DNA of 64,000 nucleotides, from the NCBI GenBank assembly GCA_032622095.1, contig CP136063.1, positions 34,818,106 to 34,882,105 on the forward strand, given 5' to 3'. The notes below the pieces were generated by a model. It made no database searches. It was not told the origin of the DNA and saw nothing but the letters and a program-made list of their open reading frames with translations. The position numbers and the translations under genes are program-made. This document shows positions 34,631-46,073 of the stretch, piece after piece (within the stretch, counting starts at the first letter, position 1; every line of letters starts with the position of its first letter). This DNA is from Siphonodentalium dalli. Lineage: Eukaryota; Mollusca; Scaphopoda; Gadilida; Siphonodentaliidae.

Positions 34631-35520
34631 AATTGTCCCCTCTCCCAAGTTGAACTACAGTGTCATTGACACTTTCATTATTAATTATTTTTACATGCTT
34701 TTGATAAACAGGACCTTGTTCGTTATTGGTATGTGATAATTCCTTTCACTTCAATAATCTTTCTGAGACTTGTTAAGTTCAAATATAAGATTTTAAGCTA
34801 TTTATCAACCAATTATGATTCCAGAAATACAACAAAATCATGCAAATACCTACATTGTATACTTGGCTTAATATGAGGCTTTGGGGTAGGTTTCTTTCAA
34901 ATGGTGGATTCAATAATCTGGATTCATTTAATATGAAAAATATTATTGCATGTATATGCTTCAATATTTATAACTTGACATTCCAGCTTCATCTGACACT
35001 AAGTGTGTTGCAGTATTGGAACCATCAGCGGGAGGTAAGTCATTAATGTCTCAGGCTATAAATACCAATTTAGGACAAAACATAGCATCAGGTTTGATTT
35101 AGGGACATTTTATGAAGGAAAATACAGTTTTAGCGGCGATGCGAGGAGTCAAAAAACTTATTTTATATATAAAAAAAACACAGAATTTTTTTCCAAAATC
35201 ACACCAGACTACACGTTATTGTATAGGCACTAAAAATATACCAAATTGTTACTGAACTGCATGGCTTACAGTTTATTAAACAGTCCATGTCACTTCCTAC
35301 TGGAAATTGTGTTTTGTTCCATTAAAATATAGTTAGCGGTACATACTTCGAAGAGAAATAAACCAAGCTATCGATACAAATTAGTGAAATCGATTAACTT
35401 GGATTCCATTTTGTGCCAATTTGATATTAATACTTGTTGGATATGTATAAATTATGTTCATAATTACATGTTCTTAATTACTAGTTTCATTTCCAAGTTG
35501 CATGAAGGTACCGGTAGTAC
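34630..35520 (+). repeat. Duplicated hinge-containing block (paralogue of 40810-41760)
   Basis: The block runs from a family A 3'-end remnant through the hinge exon into the next intron ('ggcgatgcgaggagtcaaaa', 'gaaggtaccggtagtacaga'). It is matched over about 900 bp around hinge c with small indels. Together with the Ig exons this defines the unit of segmental duplication. Confidence 0.8.
34987..35034 (+). CDS. IgSF receptor, hinge exon b
   Basis: 48 bp, phase 1-1, acceptor ttccag, donor GTAAGT. It encodes SSDTKCVAVLEPSAG. Cys is conserved, while the Trp of hinges a and c is Leu here. Confidence 0.75.
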
Positions 35521-35750
35521 AGACATCATGAAATTTGTCATGAATGTTAATATTAACATGTAACTGGGATCGAGTCATTTTGGGGTTATTCGACAAAAAA
35601 ACATGGCTGCCAGTTGCCATCTTGGATTTTACTCTTTGCATAACTATACCTTTCAACTTTGCCCACTCTTAATCACTCCATTGACTGTAACACATGAAAT
35701 TATTCCCTTTCCAAGTTGAGCTACAGTGTCATTGACACTTTCATATTATA
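35520..35750 (+). mobile_element. Family A fragment (one module plus 3' end)
   Basis: A single module ('catgaaatttgtcatgaatg', 'gagtcattttggggttattc', 'catggctgccagttgccat') is followed by the A terminus 'aagttgagctacagtgtcat'. The head is missing. Confidence 0.65.
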
Positions 35751-35918
35751 TCTTCAGGTTTCTCCTCCTTCACTTGCATGGAATTTTGTTGTTAAAAAAT
35801 AACCCTTCTCAACATTCCTGATACTTTAACAGAAATACTTGTTATCTGATATATCTTATTTTATATTGGATTATTTTGACACACTCTTTGCCCCTATTGA
35901 ATGATTCATTTATTTTTA

Positions 35919-36789
35919 TTTTTATGTGTACCCATTCCATAGTATGGTACACATAGCATCGATGTCCGGATTGACCAGTCGTCGTTTGTCCATCTGTCTG
36001 TTCATCTATCCGTAGACACTTTACGCATGGTGTGATAACGCAAACATTATTTATTCAATCGGAACCAAATTTTGTATATGTGTTTCTCAGCCCAAGTTCG
36101 TGTTCGATTAAATTTTTTTTTTTTACGGAGTTATGGCCCTTCTTCGACTTAGAATTCATGCATGCCGCAATAACTGAAAACAAATTTATCTGATTGAAAC
36201 CAAATTTCTAATGTGAGTTTCTGGGCCCAAAATACAGATAGAATTCATAATTTGGGTTTGATTAAATTTTTATGTGTACCCATACCATAGTATGGTACAC
36301 ATAGTGTCAACGTCCGGATTGACCACTCGTCGTTGGTCCGTCTGTCTGTTCGTCCGCCTGTCTGTCCGTCCATCCGTAGACACTTCACATGTAATGCGAT
36401 AACTCAAACATTTTCAATCTAATCAGAACAAAATTTTGTATATGGGTTTCTCAGCCCAAAATACAGATCGAGTTCGAATTTGGGTTCGATCTGAGTTTCT
36501 TTTACGGAGTTATGGCCCTTATTTGACTTAAAATTCATGAATTCTATGATAACTAAAAACAAAATTATCTCATCAGAACCAAATTTGGTATCTCAGTTTC
36601 TCCAGATAAAATACAGTTCTAGTTCGAATATGGGTTTGATCAGATTATTTATGATAGAGTTATTGCCCTTTGACATAGAATTTCATGCATGCTTCGATAG
36701 ATCTACCAGTTTTCATCTGATAGGAACCAAATTTGGTATGTGAGTTTGTCAACTCAAAATACAGATCGAGTTTGAATATGGGTCAGATC
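35919..36789 (+). mobile_element. Hairpin-headed family C, two heads in tandem
   Basis: Heads lie at 35924-35954 and 36272-36302. Each is a T-run plus a hairpin ATGTGTACCCAT...ATGGTACACAT, followed by 'gtccggattgacca' and GTCCGTC-type sequence. The modules carry 'aaccaaattttgtatatg' or 'aaccaaatttggtatgtg', 'tctcagcccaaaatacagat' and 'gagttatggccct'. The second copy is split by a hAT element at 36790. Confidence 0.75.
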
Positions 36790-37103
36790 CAGACTTGTTT
36801 ACTTTGAAAATCAGAAATAGGGAGATTCACCTTCATAAATAGGGAGATTTGGATAAAAATAGGGAGATTTTATCTTCGATGGTAAATTAGTAAAACATCA
36901 CGTATAGAAAGGAATTTATGGGCTACTATAAATAAAGAATAAGTTATTATGATTACGTGTATATATGATTTTATTTTATATATAAACTTAAAAATCAATA
37001 ATAATATATTACAACATTACTCGTCGCATCATTGATCTTCATGGTTGAACTTTGGAAGATTTACTGCAGTTTTGTAGTCGATTGAAATGAGTGTTTCTCT
37101 CAT

Positions 37104-37196
37104 ATGATATTTATGAAACTCGTCACAAATTTTCAGTTTTCTCGAGCCTCCGGCGAGAGAAAACTGAAAATTCGTGATGAGTTTTATAAATATCAT
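37104..37196. repeat. 41-43 bp-arm foldback inside the hAT element
   Basis: 37104-37144 pairs with 37154-37196 ('cagttttctcg'/'cgagagaaaactg' at the base of the loop) with a few mismatches. It lies beside the transposase relic. Confidence 0.7.
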
Positions 37197-37239
37197 TCGA
37201 CTGCGAGATCGTCGAATTGCTCATCTGTCTGAATTAGCC

Positions 37240-37656
37240 CAAAGCCTTTTGACAAATTATCAACGATGATTCTGTAACATTGTCCCTGGCTTCTTCCTTT
37301 GGATTAAGAATGGTCAAATCATCAAATATGTGTTCCTCAAAGGGAAATTTCTGAATCATTTTGTCAACAATTGACTGAACGTACGCGCACTGTCAAAATG
37401 TTTTCACTTCTCTTGGGCTTATTTGCCCTTTGACCTCCTCGATGTATGCGCGCGCTGTCATGCCAACTGCGAGACTAGTATACGGAAGTTGATTTTCTGT
37501 TAACTCATATCGTACCGAGGTGATAGTGTCACTGGCTTTTATCACGATGCTTTTCACGAACTTTCCTAAGAATTTCCATAACAACCTTTCCATCTCAGTC
37601 TGCATGAATCCCAGCATGGTTTCGTCTGATTGAAATAGCGTATTAAATTCGTTCAT
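37240..37656 (-). pseudogene. hAT-type transposase C-terminal relic
   Basis: On the minus strand, 37656-37393 reads as 87 residues with EMERLLWKFLGKFVKS and ENQLPYTSLAVG, a pattern familiar from hAT-family transposase-like proteins. After a frameshift the sequence continues as IVDKMIQKFPFEEHIFDDL and LTILNPKEEARDN, as in their dimerisation region. There is no intact catalytic triad. It sits in the correct place inside the 36790-38093 element. Confidence 0.6.
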
Positions 37657-38182
37657 TGGATGAAGAATGTAGTTTAGTAAATAAGTGATTTGTTATGATG
37701 AAAGAAAAATGTGTTTCGTTATATAGTCACACATAAGCTTGTAAGGAAATCCGCCGTTTATGATATTGACAAATACAGCTCAGTTTCCACTTACTCTTTC
37801 GTCACTTTCACAAAAGAATCAAAGCCGACATGAATACCAGTGTCGCTGGTAGGATTAGTCTAAATTGATTTATTGCACCCGCATGGCTTCATTGCGTGTG
37901 GTCAACCGCTAGCTAATTGATTTTTGCGCCTGTTTTAGTCGCCACAGGGACAGCCTATTAATCACTGTAAATTATTTTTTTATTCTGGTATAGACATTTG
38001 AAATCGGGAGATTCTGTTTCCGGATCGGGAGCGCGGGAAAAGACGATTAAAATCGGGAGTCTCCCGCGAAAATCGGGAGGGTAAACAAGTCTGGTCAGAT
38101 CCTGTTTTTTATACCAGAGTTATGGCCCCTTTTAAACTAAGAATTGAACATATTTGAGATTTGCTTACAATATATAACCATA

Positions 38183-39490
38183 GCAGTATTGAAATTTCAA
38201 TATCGGTATCGGTAAATTTTCGTTGATTTACCTCGGTATCGGTACGGTAATCGGTATTGCTATTAAATTATAAGACCAGAGCAGATATTCCCGGTAAATT
38301 GTTGTAATTCAAGTTTTTAGCTGACCAATATACATCTATATATGACCACGGTCCACGGATTTACTACATTCGTGACAATAGCTAAATTAGGCAACAAAAT
38401 GACCTACGCAATTAATTAATATTCACACATCTCTTTGATGATTTACACGCATGTCGTCGCACTGATTTGAAAAGAATAAGAGCATGACTACAATATTTTT
38501 TCGTGTCAATTTGATTTTCGTAACATTTCCATGAGTGAATAGAATTGTGAGTAGTAATCAGGGATCACAAATTGATGAAGGTTCGCGCGATGTCATGAAA
38601 ATCAGCAAACCATGGCAATTTCCGAACTGCAAATGCTCAAACCCACGGGTGGTTCATATTCTCCTCCTTGCAGCGTGATATACCATTCATGCATACAAGA
38701 GTCCCTCTTATTTATAGCAGGCAAGCTACCGGTGGCACATGGTGCCCAAGTGTTAATTTAAAGCTATCACGTGATCTTTTTCAGATATAAGCACATATGT
38801 ATAATATACCGGTAAGTAGATATATGTTTAATAAAGTAATTTATAGTAGGATATAAACTTATTTATACCGACATATATGTGCACAACTTTCCAAGAAGAT
38901 GTGCTACTTGCAATCGACAAGATCAGGTTGTATAAAAAAATCTGAATGCGTATATCAAGTCGCTATTGCATCACCGTCTAATTATAAAGTAACCTGTTTC
39001 AATTTGTTGTGCACAGGGACCCCCCCCCCATAACACGTTTTTCGATTCCACATGCTTCTATCCAACTTGGGACACCGATTATAGACTTGCGGCCTGTACC
39101 GATCGAGTTGCCCACGCATTGTCCAGTTTGCACAGATACCGAAATTGACACATACATGTAACACTCCAGCTATGAGTTGTCAAACGTCATGATGTTAGTT
39201 ATATTATCATTAATATGTCGTAAAGATCAAAGATGCATTCCGTCGGGCAGCTGTGCCCTTGATGTAACAATGTTGCAATAGACTGATACATGTAGTACCG
39301 ACTTGTTACACAGAGTTATCATAATTATCCGATTCTCGTTGCATACGGTTGACCGGTCATACAATTCATGCACGTCACGGCTGCGGTGACAAGGTGACGC
39401 ACATACGTTGGCAACACATGAATAATATCATTATCGAAAATACGGTATTTTTAGTTTTATTCGGTACGGTAAATCGGTATTACGCTGATA
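38183..39490. mobile_element. Probable degraded transposon with CGGTATCGG ends
   Basis: 'caatatcggtatcggtaaat' and 'cggtatcggtacggtaatcg' lie at 38200-38270. 'attcggtacggtaaatcggt' lies at 39457-39477. Such CGGTA-rich termini are common in hAT-like MITEs. Neither a target duplication nor exact ends could be set, and the interior is non-coding. Confidence 0.35.
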
Positions 39491-40252
39491 TTAGAGAGAT
39501 TAGAGTTAACCTGTATTATTGATAATGAATTCTGATACTCACTGCTGCACATATAGCCATCTGTTGTTTATTTCATTTCCATAGTGTGTGGACAGTGTTG
39601 GCTCATTATTTATCAACTCCAGCACAGCTCTCTGGTTTAGCCTATCAATGCAGTGTTCAAGTGACATACCTGGTACAGTCCCCTAATTTTATACAGGTTA
39701 AAATTGTTATCCCTTGTCATCGATTTTATGCTTTTGTATATTTTTCATGTAATCATTCACCTATTATTTTCCCTTCACTTGTTCGGTATGGATTTTTGGA
39801 TCTAAAATGAACCCTTCTCAACATTCCTGATCATTAATAGAAATACCTTTCATCTGATATATATCTCATTTTGTTGAGATGTATGTAAATTTGGTATGTG
39901 AGTTTCTCAGCCCAAAATACAGATAAAGTTCGAATTTGGGTTTGATCCATTTTTTAAAACAGAGTTATGGCTTATGAATTTTTGCATCCAGTCTGAAAAT
40001 AGCTGATCACTATCGCCAAGGTATGAGTTAAACATCTGCCGATCGTGATAGGCCTCTCGTTTTTAACAGAATTATGGCCCTTTTTAAAAAAGATAGGATT
40101 TTAGCATCCAAGCTGAAAATAGCTAATCACTAATGCCAAGGTATGGGTTAAAAATCTGCTGATTGTGTTCGACCTCTCGTTAAATCAGTGCAACCATTAA
40201 GCTACATGTACACATAGCGCTAAGATGTCACATTAGTTGATTTTTTTTTCAG
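39491..40252. other. Intron with family C modules
   Basis: 39895-40190 contains family C phrases ('aaatttggtatgtgagtttc', 'cccaaaatacagat') and two copies of a 'ctgaaaatagct(g/a)atcact' + 'gccaaggtatg(a/g)gttaaa' unit (about 39991 and 40113). 39586-39700 has an open frame after 'tttccatag', but phase and similarity give no support for an exon. Confidence 0.5.
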
Positions 40253-40576
40253 ATTGGACAAGTAAACCTGCTGGAAATGTGTCTGTCTGCAAGGGTGATG
40301 ATTTTATACTGGAATGGAAATACGTTGGGACATCAATGTCTGTCAGCTTTTACAAAGATAAACCAAGAATAGCATACAGTTTCAATTCTATTACTCCTGA
40401 TGTTCAACCTGGTTTTGAGGGAAAAGTTGAGTTTATTGGTGACACACAAGCAGGAAATGCTACAATAAAACTAGTGAATCTAGTTCCTGCGGACTCAGGG
40501 GTCTATACAGTAACTGTTAGTGTGGTGGAAACACCTGGCCTCATCTTGTCAGGAACCACTACGGTCAGTGTACTGG
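40253..40576 (+). CDS. IgSF receptor, Ig-like exon 3 (diverged N-terminal half)
   Basis: 324 bp, phase 1-1, acceptor ttttcag, donor GTGAGT. It encodes DWTSKPAGNV...KGDDFILEWKYV...SFYKDKPRIAYSF...DSGVYTVTV. Compared with Ig1 it has 19 replacement and 3 silent codon differences in residues 1-61, but one replacement and two silent in the last 48. It keeps C13, has Trp at residue 22 (Gly in Ig1/Ig2) and has lost C61 (Phe). The F-strand Cys is absent in all three. The second half is almost identical at silent sites too, which indicates conversion or recent exchange. The domain is probably the membrane-proximal Ig module. Confidence 0.86.
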
Positions 40577-40720
40577 GTGAGTACTAGTTCTATGTTTTTA
40601 TGCTTACATGTACATGTACCAGACTTTATATTTACATCTCTTGTACCACTACTATCAGTGTACTGGGTGAGTACTAGTTCTATGTCTTCACGTACTTTAT
40701 ATTTACATCTCTTGATCTCT
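40551..40720 (+). repeat. 90-bp tandem duplication of the Ig3 splice donor
   Basis: The end of Ig3 with its donor ('gtcagtgtactgggtgagt' at 40577) is repeated with changes 90 bp later ('atcagtgtactgggtgagt', GTGAGT at 40667). Both copies are followed by 'actagttctatg' and 'tttatatttacatctcttg'. Use of the second donor would include an in-frame TAG. Confidence 0.85.
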
Positions 40721-41197
40721 CTCAGAGATTGGATTTTACTTTCAATTTTACTTGAGATATATCTTTTCATGTTAATATCTAGTATTTCTTAGACATTTCA
40801 ACTTTCTGCAAATTCCTAGTTGCTTCATTGACTGTAACACATGAACTTATCCCCTCTCCCAAGTTGAGCTACAGTGTCATTGACACTTTCATTAATTATT
40901 ATTTATTTTTACATGCTTTTGATAAATATGACCTCGTTCGTTATTGGTATGTGATAATTCCTTTCACTTCAATAATCTTTCTGAGACTTGTTAAGTTAAG
41001 TTATAAGATTTTATGCTATTTATCAACCAATTATGATTCCAGAAATACAACACAATCATGCAAATACCTATACTTGGCTTAATATGAGGCTTTGGGATAG
41101 GTTTCTTTCAAATGGTGGATTCAACAATCTGGATTCATTTAATATGAAAAAAATTATTGCATGTATATGCTTCAATATTTATAACTTGACATTCCAG

Positions 41198-41245
41198 TTT
41201 CATCAGACAGTAAGTGTGTTGCAGTATGGGAACCATCAGTGGGAG
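41198..41245 (+). CDS. IgSF receptor, hinge exon c
   Basis: 48 bp, phase 1-1, acceptor attccag, donor GTAAGT. It encodes SSDSKCVAVWEPSVG, with Cys and Trp as in hinge a. Joined to the transmembrane exon it would read SVGG-LSGGEIAA. Confidence 0.78.
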
Positions 41246-42140
41246 GTAAGTCATTAATGTCTCAGGCTATAAATACCAATTTAGGGCAAAACATAGCGTC
41301 AGGTGTGATTTAGGGACATTTTATGAAGGAAAATACAGTTTTAGCGGCGATGCGAGGAGTCAAAAAACATATTTTATATATAAAAAAAACGGAAACATTT
41401 TCCAAAATCACACCAGACTACATGTTTATCCCTATTCTAATTCAAACTGACCGAAAATTTGTGCTACTTGTATAGGCACTATATAAATATACCAAATTGT
41501 CACTGAACTGCTTGGCTGACAGTTTATTAAACAGTCCATGTCATTTACTACTTCCATTAAAATATAGTTAGCGGTACATACTTCAAAGAGAAATAAACCA
41601 AGCTATCGATAGGAATAAGTGAAATCGATTAACTTGGATTCCATTTTGTGCCAATTTGATATTGATACTTGTTGGATATATGTATAAATTATGTTCATAA
41701 TTACATGTTCTTAATTACTAGTTTCATTTCCAAGTTGCACGAAGGTACCGGTAGTACAGACTATTGACATTGCATAGCATCAATAGTCGGGGTGCACATC
41801 AAAGTTAGTGAACAACGGTTCTGTTTTCACAAATTTATCAATAATCCTCCAGTGACGAGATTCCAAAAGCATTGTTGGTAAACCCGATCTGTAACAACAG
41901 TAAGGCATGTGTTCACTTTCAGCAACAAACAATATATATATTTAGACATAACTGTTATGATTTCCGCAGCGTGAACCTCCAAATACCCCATCGGCCGGTA
42001 TACCGGCCGCTGGACCGGCCATATATCGACCGCCACGTGTTTGTTGTTTACATACATCGTCGCAGTCGTCTGCTTGTCCAATAATTATGTTTTTGTTAGT
42101 GTCTTGTTGCTATTGTGTTTAAGCACTCAACATAATGAAT
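41246..42140. other. Intron, paralogous to 35035-35520 in first half
   Basis: To about 41760 it matches the intron after hinge b. From 41761 it is different and carries 'ggccggtataccggccgctggaccggcc' type palindromic CCGG clusters near 41992-42020. No exon was found. Confidence 0.5.
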
Positions 42141-42141
42141 T

Positions 42142-42660
42142 ATGAAGCCTAAAACATTTTCGGTAGACGAGATGGTCTGGCAAATTTTGGAATCGGACGC
42201 GGAAGATTTCGATGATGATGACTACGCCATTTGTGAGTTAGAATGGGAGAACGAAAGCACAGTGACACTGGGAGAGATTCAGACGTCAGTCGCTCCAGGA
42301 GCGGGTGGGGATGTCTTAAGTAGAGATACGACAAGAGATCAATGTATGGGGTAGTTGAGGTATTGTGGAAGTGGGCGGAGCTTATGTCGAGGTAGGGCGT
42401 GGCAGGGGGCGTGGCTTCATCCCTGCAATTAGTCACGATGATCATAATGTCCATACGTTGAAAATAGCAAATTCGCTTGTTATTCGTACCTTACACCGAA
42501 AGAGAAGCCGGGACCAAAGAATGTACCATCTTCAATAAGTATGGACAGTACACCCCAAGGTGGATTACTTAAATTTATTTTGGGATGATGCACTCTGGCA
42601 TTTGATTGTCGACGAGACCGACCGAAACGCTCGTCACGTGATTTCGGAAAAAGTAACATG
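42142..42660 (+). pseudogene. piggyBac-type transposase, N-terminal relic
   Basis: An ATG opens an acidic frame (SVDEMVWQILESDAEDFDDD) that stops at 42352. Further on, after frameshifts, it reads EKPGPKNVPSSISMDSTP and then VDYLNLFWDDALWHLIVDET followed by DRNAR. The order 'acidic N-terminus, GP...DSTP, ldyF.lf.dd.l..iv.ETNryA' is diagnostic of piggyBac/PGBD proteins. The DDE catalytic core downstream is missing. A matching right terminus is seen at 43123. Confidence 0.75.
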
Positions 42661-43059
42661 CACCTCGGAAATGTCTAAAATGTGGCATAATACGATTGAA
42701 TGCTCAGGGCAATGGTGTCATTGGATCATTTGGGGTTAGCAACCGTTGCTACCCTTAAACAAAAGTTTGGTTCACTCATACGGCCAGATATATAACAAAT
42801 TTCACAATGGGGCATGGGCTGCATCGAAAATGACATTTCCTATTTCCTAGGGCTGAAATACGTCGATAAAAGCTATAATTGCATTTTACATTCAATTTCG
42901 GGTAGCTGCATAGCAACCGTTGCCAGGGAGTGATCGTGCGGCAATGTATCCTGGTCTTAAAATACTCAGTGGTCCATGGGGAACATACATGTAAAATTTC
43001 AGATCTATGGCACCACTTAAACAGAACCCACACATTGCGCCTAAACAAAGTCTACAATA

Positions 43060-43127
43060 AATAAAAACACTGGGAGCCCAGGGTCATGGTGTCGATCATT
43101 GTGGAGAGCCAGGGTTCAAAGGGTTAA
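43060..43127. mobile_element. piggyBac right terminus with TTAA
   Basis: 'gagagccagggttcaaaggg' ends at 43123 and is followed by TTAA (43124-43127). In reverse complement it begins CCCTTTGAACCCTGG, the form of a piggyBac end. It probably belongs to the relic transposase at 42142. The left terminus was not found. Confidence 0.55.
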
Positions 43128-45103
43128 GGTGATATATGCTGGCACATATGATCGGCAAAGTTTAAACTTTCTATTCACTTATGAACACCTGAGGGCCTTT
43201 AACAGCCCACTTAATTTTCAACCCCCCAGATCACATATATGTATATAAAATACATGCCATATTATATATCATTTGAAAGAGGAAGCTCAAAAACAATGTA
43301 TTATCAACAGCTATCCGGTGTAATAAACTGTGAACATGTTGTTTTTGTTGAGTTACCGACGTGTTGTGCTTTAAAGTTTCATCTGGTTTTGTTGTTCAAA
43401 GTGTAATATTTTCAATGGAGGGGGAATTACTCAATATTTTAAAGATAGAGTTATTCTCCTTCCATTAAAAATACGTTTTTATTTTGCATTCTGGGAGCCA
43501 AAATGGGGGGGGGATCTTTTTATGATTTCAGCTGTTTTCTATTTCTCTATGGGCATCTTCTGAGACACAGACGTTTCAAATGGTTATGAATTGTAGTATT
43601 TTAATCATATTTTATGGCATAGATTGTTATTAAAACAGTATATCGAGGCACTATAAAAACAAAATCGGTGACTCGAAAATTAAGTGGGCCTTGAAACACA
43701 AAATGTAAACTAGACTTTGAAATAACAATTAATAAAAAAAATTATTTTAAAAACTAATTACCGCCGCCCCTTTAAATCATAAAAAATTCTTTATTTTTGC
43801 AAAATATATAATACTTTCTTTCAATATACCAATATTATATAATTAAAATGTCCAATTTGCCCAAATAATCTTGTGTTTGATCGCTAATTTTGCGAAGAAT
43901 GCCGAAGATCTTATGTTGTAGATTAAGTCACGTGATTGAAGTCACATGGTACTGGTCGGTGTGGTCACATGATATAACATGTGACAATGACGTAGCGATA
44001 GGGGGATTTCCGTTACTATCAAAACAAAGCAACCTTACTGTTTGCCAGCTTATCTATGTATATATGGTTTTGTGCATAAATTATCGACATCTTTGTGTCA
44101 ATTACGCTTAACAATAAAGCATTATAAAAGCGTGCTTACGTCGATATAAACATTGGCCGTGGTTCATTTGACCATCCAATTATGACACTTTTCGAAAGGA
44201 CGATAACATATATAAATACATGTACATGTACACATGAATGCTCTTTATTGAGTCATGGTGAAGGAAAGTGGGGACACGTTTTAGAATAGTTATCATCGTG
44301 AATATTTACTAATTACACCAATACATGTAAATACACGTACACAAACTTTCGATAAACATGTTTTAATATACCAGTCAAAGTCATAGCAATTTCCGGTTTA
44401 TTAAACGCTCTTTATTCGTACCATATTAGGAATATGCTTGACAGGGAACAATTTTTATTGATGGTGATATTCACGACTGGACGCTCCCGCAAATTTATAT
44501 TCTTTACGGGAGTTGACGTTTTTCTTGGGATGGCATTCTCGTCTGTGGTCGGTTTGGTTAATGTGGGTATTCACGTTGTTCTCAAAACAACTTTTTTCGA
44601 AGTGGACGGAATAAATTCTGGACCATTTCGTCGGCAATCACTTTAATAGTTTCTGATTTTGCGCAATGGGTTTCCCCCAGAAATCCCGCCAAATGTCAGG
44701 TAAACGAACATCGTTTGGAAATGAATGTAGAATTATACCCAATTGAGTGTCACTATACCGGCCACAGCCGAAAACACTGCATTTATTTGGAAATGTCACG
44801 AAAAATTATTGTGAATATACGGGACACTCGGGGCATATTTATGGAAAATTAAAACAACATCGTGAACATTCACCCGAATAGAGTTCACATGTCGGCTCGT
44901 GTTTTATTAGCTTTATTTTTGACACGACAGTGTTATCTACCCTGCTCAATTGGCCTTATAGTTTTTTCAAAACAATAACTTTTCCAACAGCACTGATGAC
45001 AAATCACAAATGAAGATAACTCACCGGGCGATGACAATTCACCACGCATACACGATGTTATTGACATTCCCCGCAATAATTCCATTACACTCACGCGCTC
45101 ATG
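43128..45103. other. Intron, mostly unclassified
   Basis: No exon is supported. It contains an E-box cluster at 43928-43985, single GCTCTTTAT phrases near 44229 and 44404, and no recognisable coding sequence. Confidence 0.45.
43928..43985. promoter_or_regulatory. Clustered E-boxes with perfect palindrome
   Basis: TCACGTGA (43928-43935) and TCACATGG (43942) are followed by GTCACATG-6 nt-CATGTGAC (43964-43985), a perfect inverted pair. A CRE-like TGACGTAG begins at 43988. Several bHLH-type sites within 60 bp are more than background would suggest. It lies in the intron before the transmembrane exon. Confidence 0.35.
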
Positions 45104-45965
45104 TCGATTCCGCACTTTACGTCGCCGCTCAGATAATGTCATATAGGTAGACACAATTAACTCCGATTCCGTGTTTTTAATTAGTCTACTCATTTGACGT
45201 CATATGAGGATTTACGATGGAGATAGCCGACAACCGGTGGGGATATTATTTATTTATTTCTCGGCATATTTATTACGCGATTGTTATGGGACTTGGATGA
45301 TTGTGATCATAATAGTGTTGGCTTTCCGATAGTGTTTTATAAATAAGTAGTATGATGTGAGCTCACCCACCCCCATCCCGCCACCCATAGTATCTTATGC
45401 GCCACAGGCGCCCGTATAGAGGCTACTGCCCACATAAATAAGTAGTATGATGTGAGCCGACCCACCCCCCATCCCGCCACCCATAGTATCTTATGCGCCA
45501 CAGGCGCCCGTATAGAGGCTACTGCCCACATAAATAAGTAGTATCATGCAATCCTTTAAACAAAACAATTATCCTATATGCTACTAATTATTTGATTCAT
45601 ATCAATATATGGTCTGCTATTTGTTAATGACTTCCAAAGTGAACCACGCTATCTTGATTACTTAAATAACTCATCGCATAGCGATGTAATCTATATGTAT
45701 ATGCACCGCGCACGCACAAACCGATTCCGCACTTCATTATCAATTATCAAGATTAAGTAATTATAAACTCTGGCTCCGGATCTGTGTTTTTAATTTTTAA
45801 TTTGCTCACTACTACATCATCCATAGTCATGGAAATCTTTGAATACCGGTGGTGGTATTATTTACCGTATTAATTTTGTGGCTTATTTATTATGCGATTG
45901 GAATGGGACTTGTGTCATTCTAATCACAACTGGAAGGGCTTTCCGATTGTGTTTGGTAATTTCTA
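45104..45965 (+). repeat. Pair of ~245-bp direct repeats with a 95-bp tandem duplication
   Basis: 45104-45345 and 45717-45965 are diverged copies of one sequence (shared 'gattccgcactt', 'tgtttttaatt', 'atttattacgcgattg'/'atttattatgcgattg', 'ggctttccgat'). At 45339-45433 and 45434-45529 a unit with 'cccgccacccatagtatctt' and 'gcgccacaggcgcccg' is duplicated in tandem, with a third partial copy after it. There is no coding potential. Confidence 0.7.
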
Positions 45966-46073
45966 GACCAGATAAATCCTTTAAGCAAAAATACCATTAG
46001 ATTTCCTACATTGTTACCTGAAACCATGAATCTTGGAATATTTACATGTGTATGATTGTCTCTTCCTCCACAG

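Larger units (their letters stand above)
36790..38093. mobile_element. hAT element with perfect 8-bp duplication
   Basis: Ends CAGACTTGTTTAC and GTAAACAAGTCTG form perfect terminal inverted repeats. GTCAGATC flanks both sides (36782-36789 and 38094-38101). The 1304-bp body carries degenerate 'atagggagatt' and 'atcgggag' subterminal repeats and a broken transposase on the minus strand. Host sequence of family C continues on both sides. Confidence 0.88.

Noticed and set aside
39586-39810. Possible extra receptor exon after 'tttccatag'
   Set aside because: The frame is open, but it lies inside repeat-derived intron, has no paralogue near the other Ig modules and its phase cannot be fixed.
45337-45531. 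Repeated peptide MWAVASIRAPVAHKILWVAGWG
   Set aside because: It arises only from the 95-bp tandem duplication on the minus strand. There is no start context or other support.
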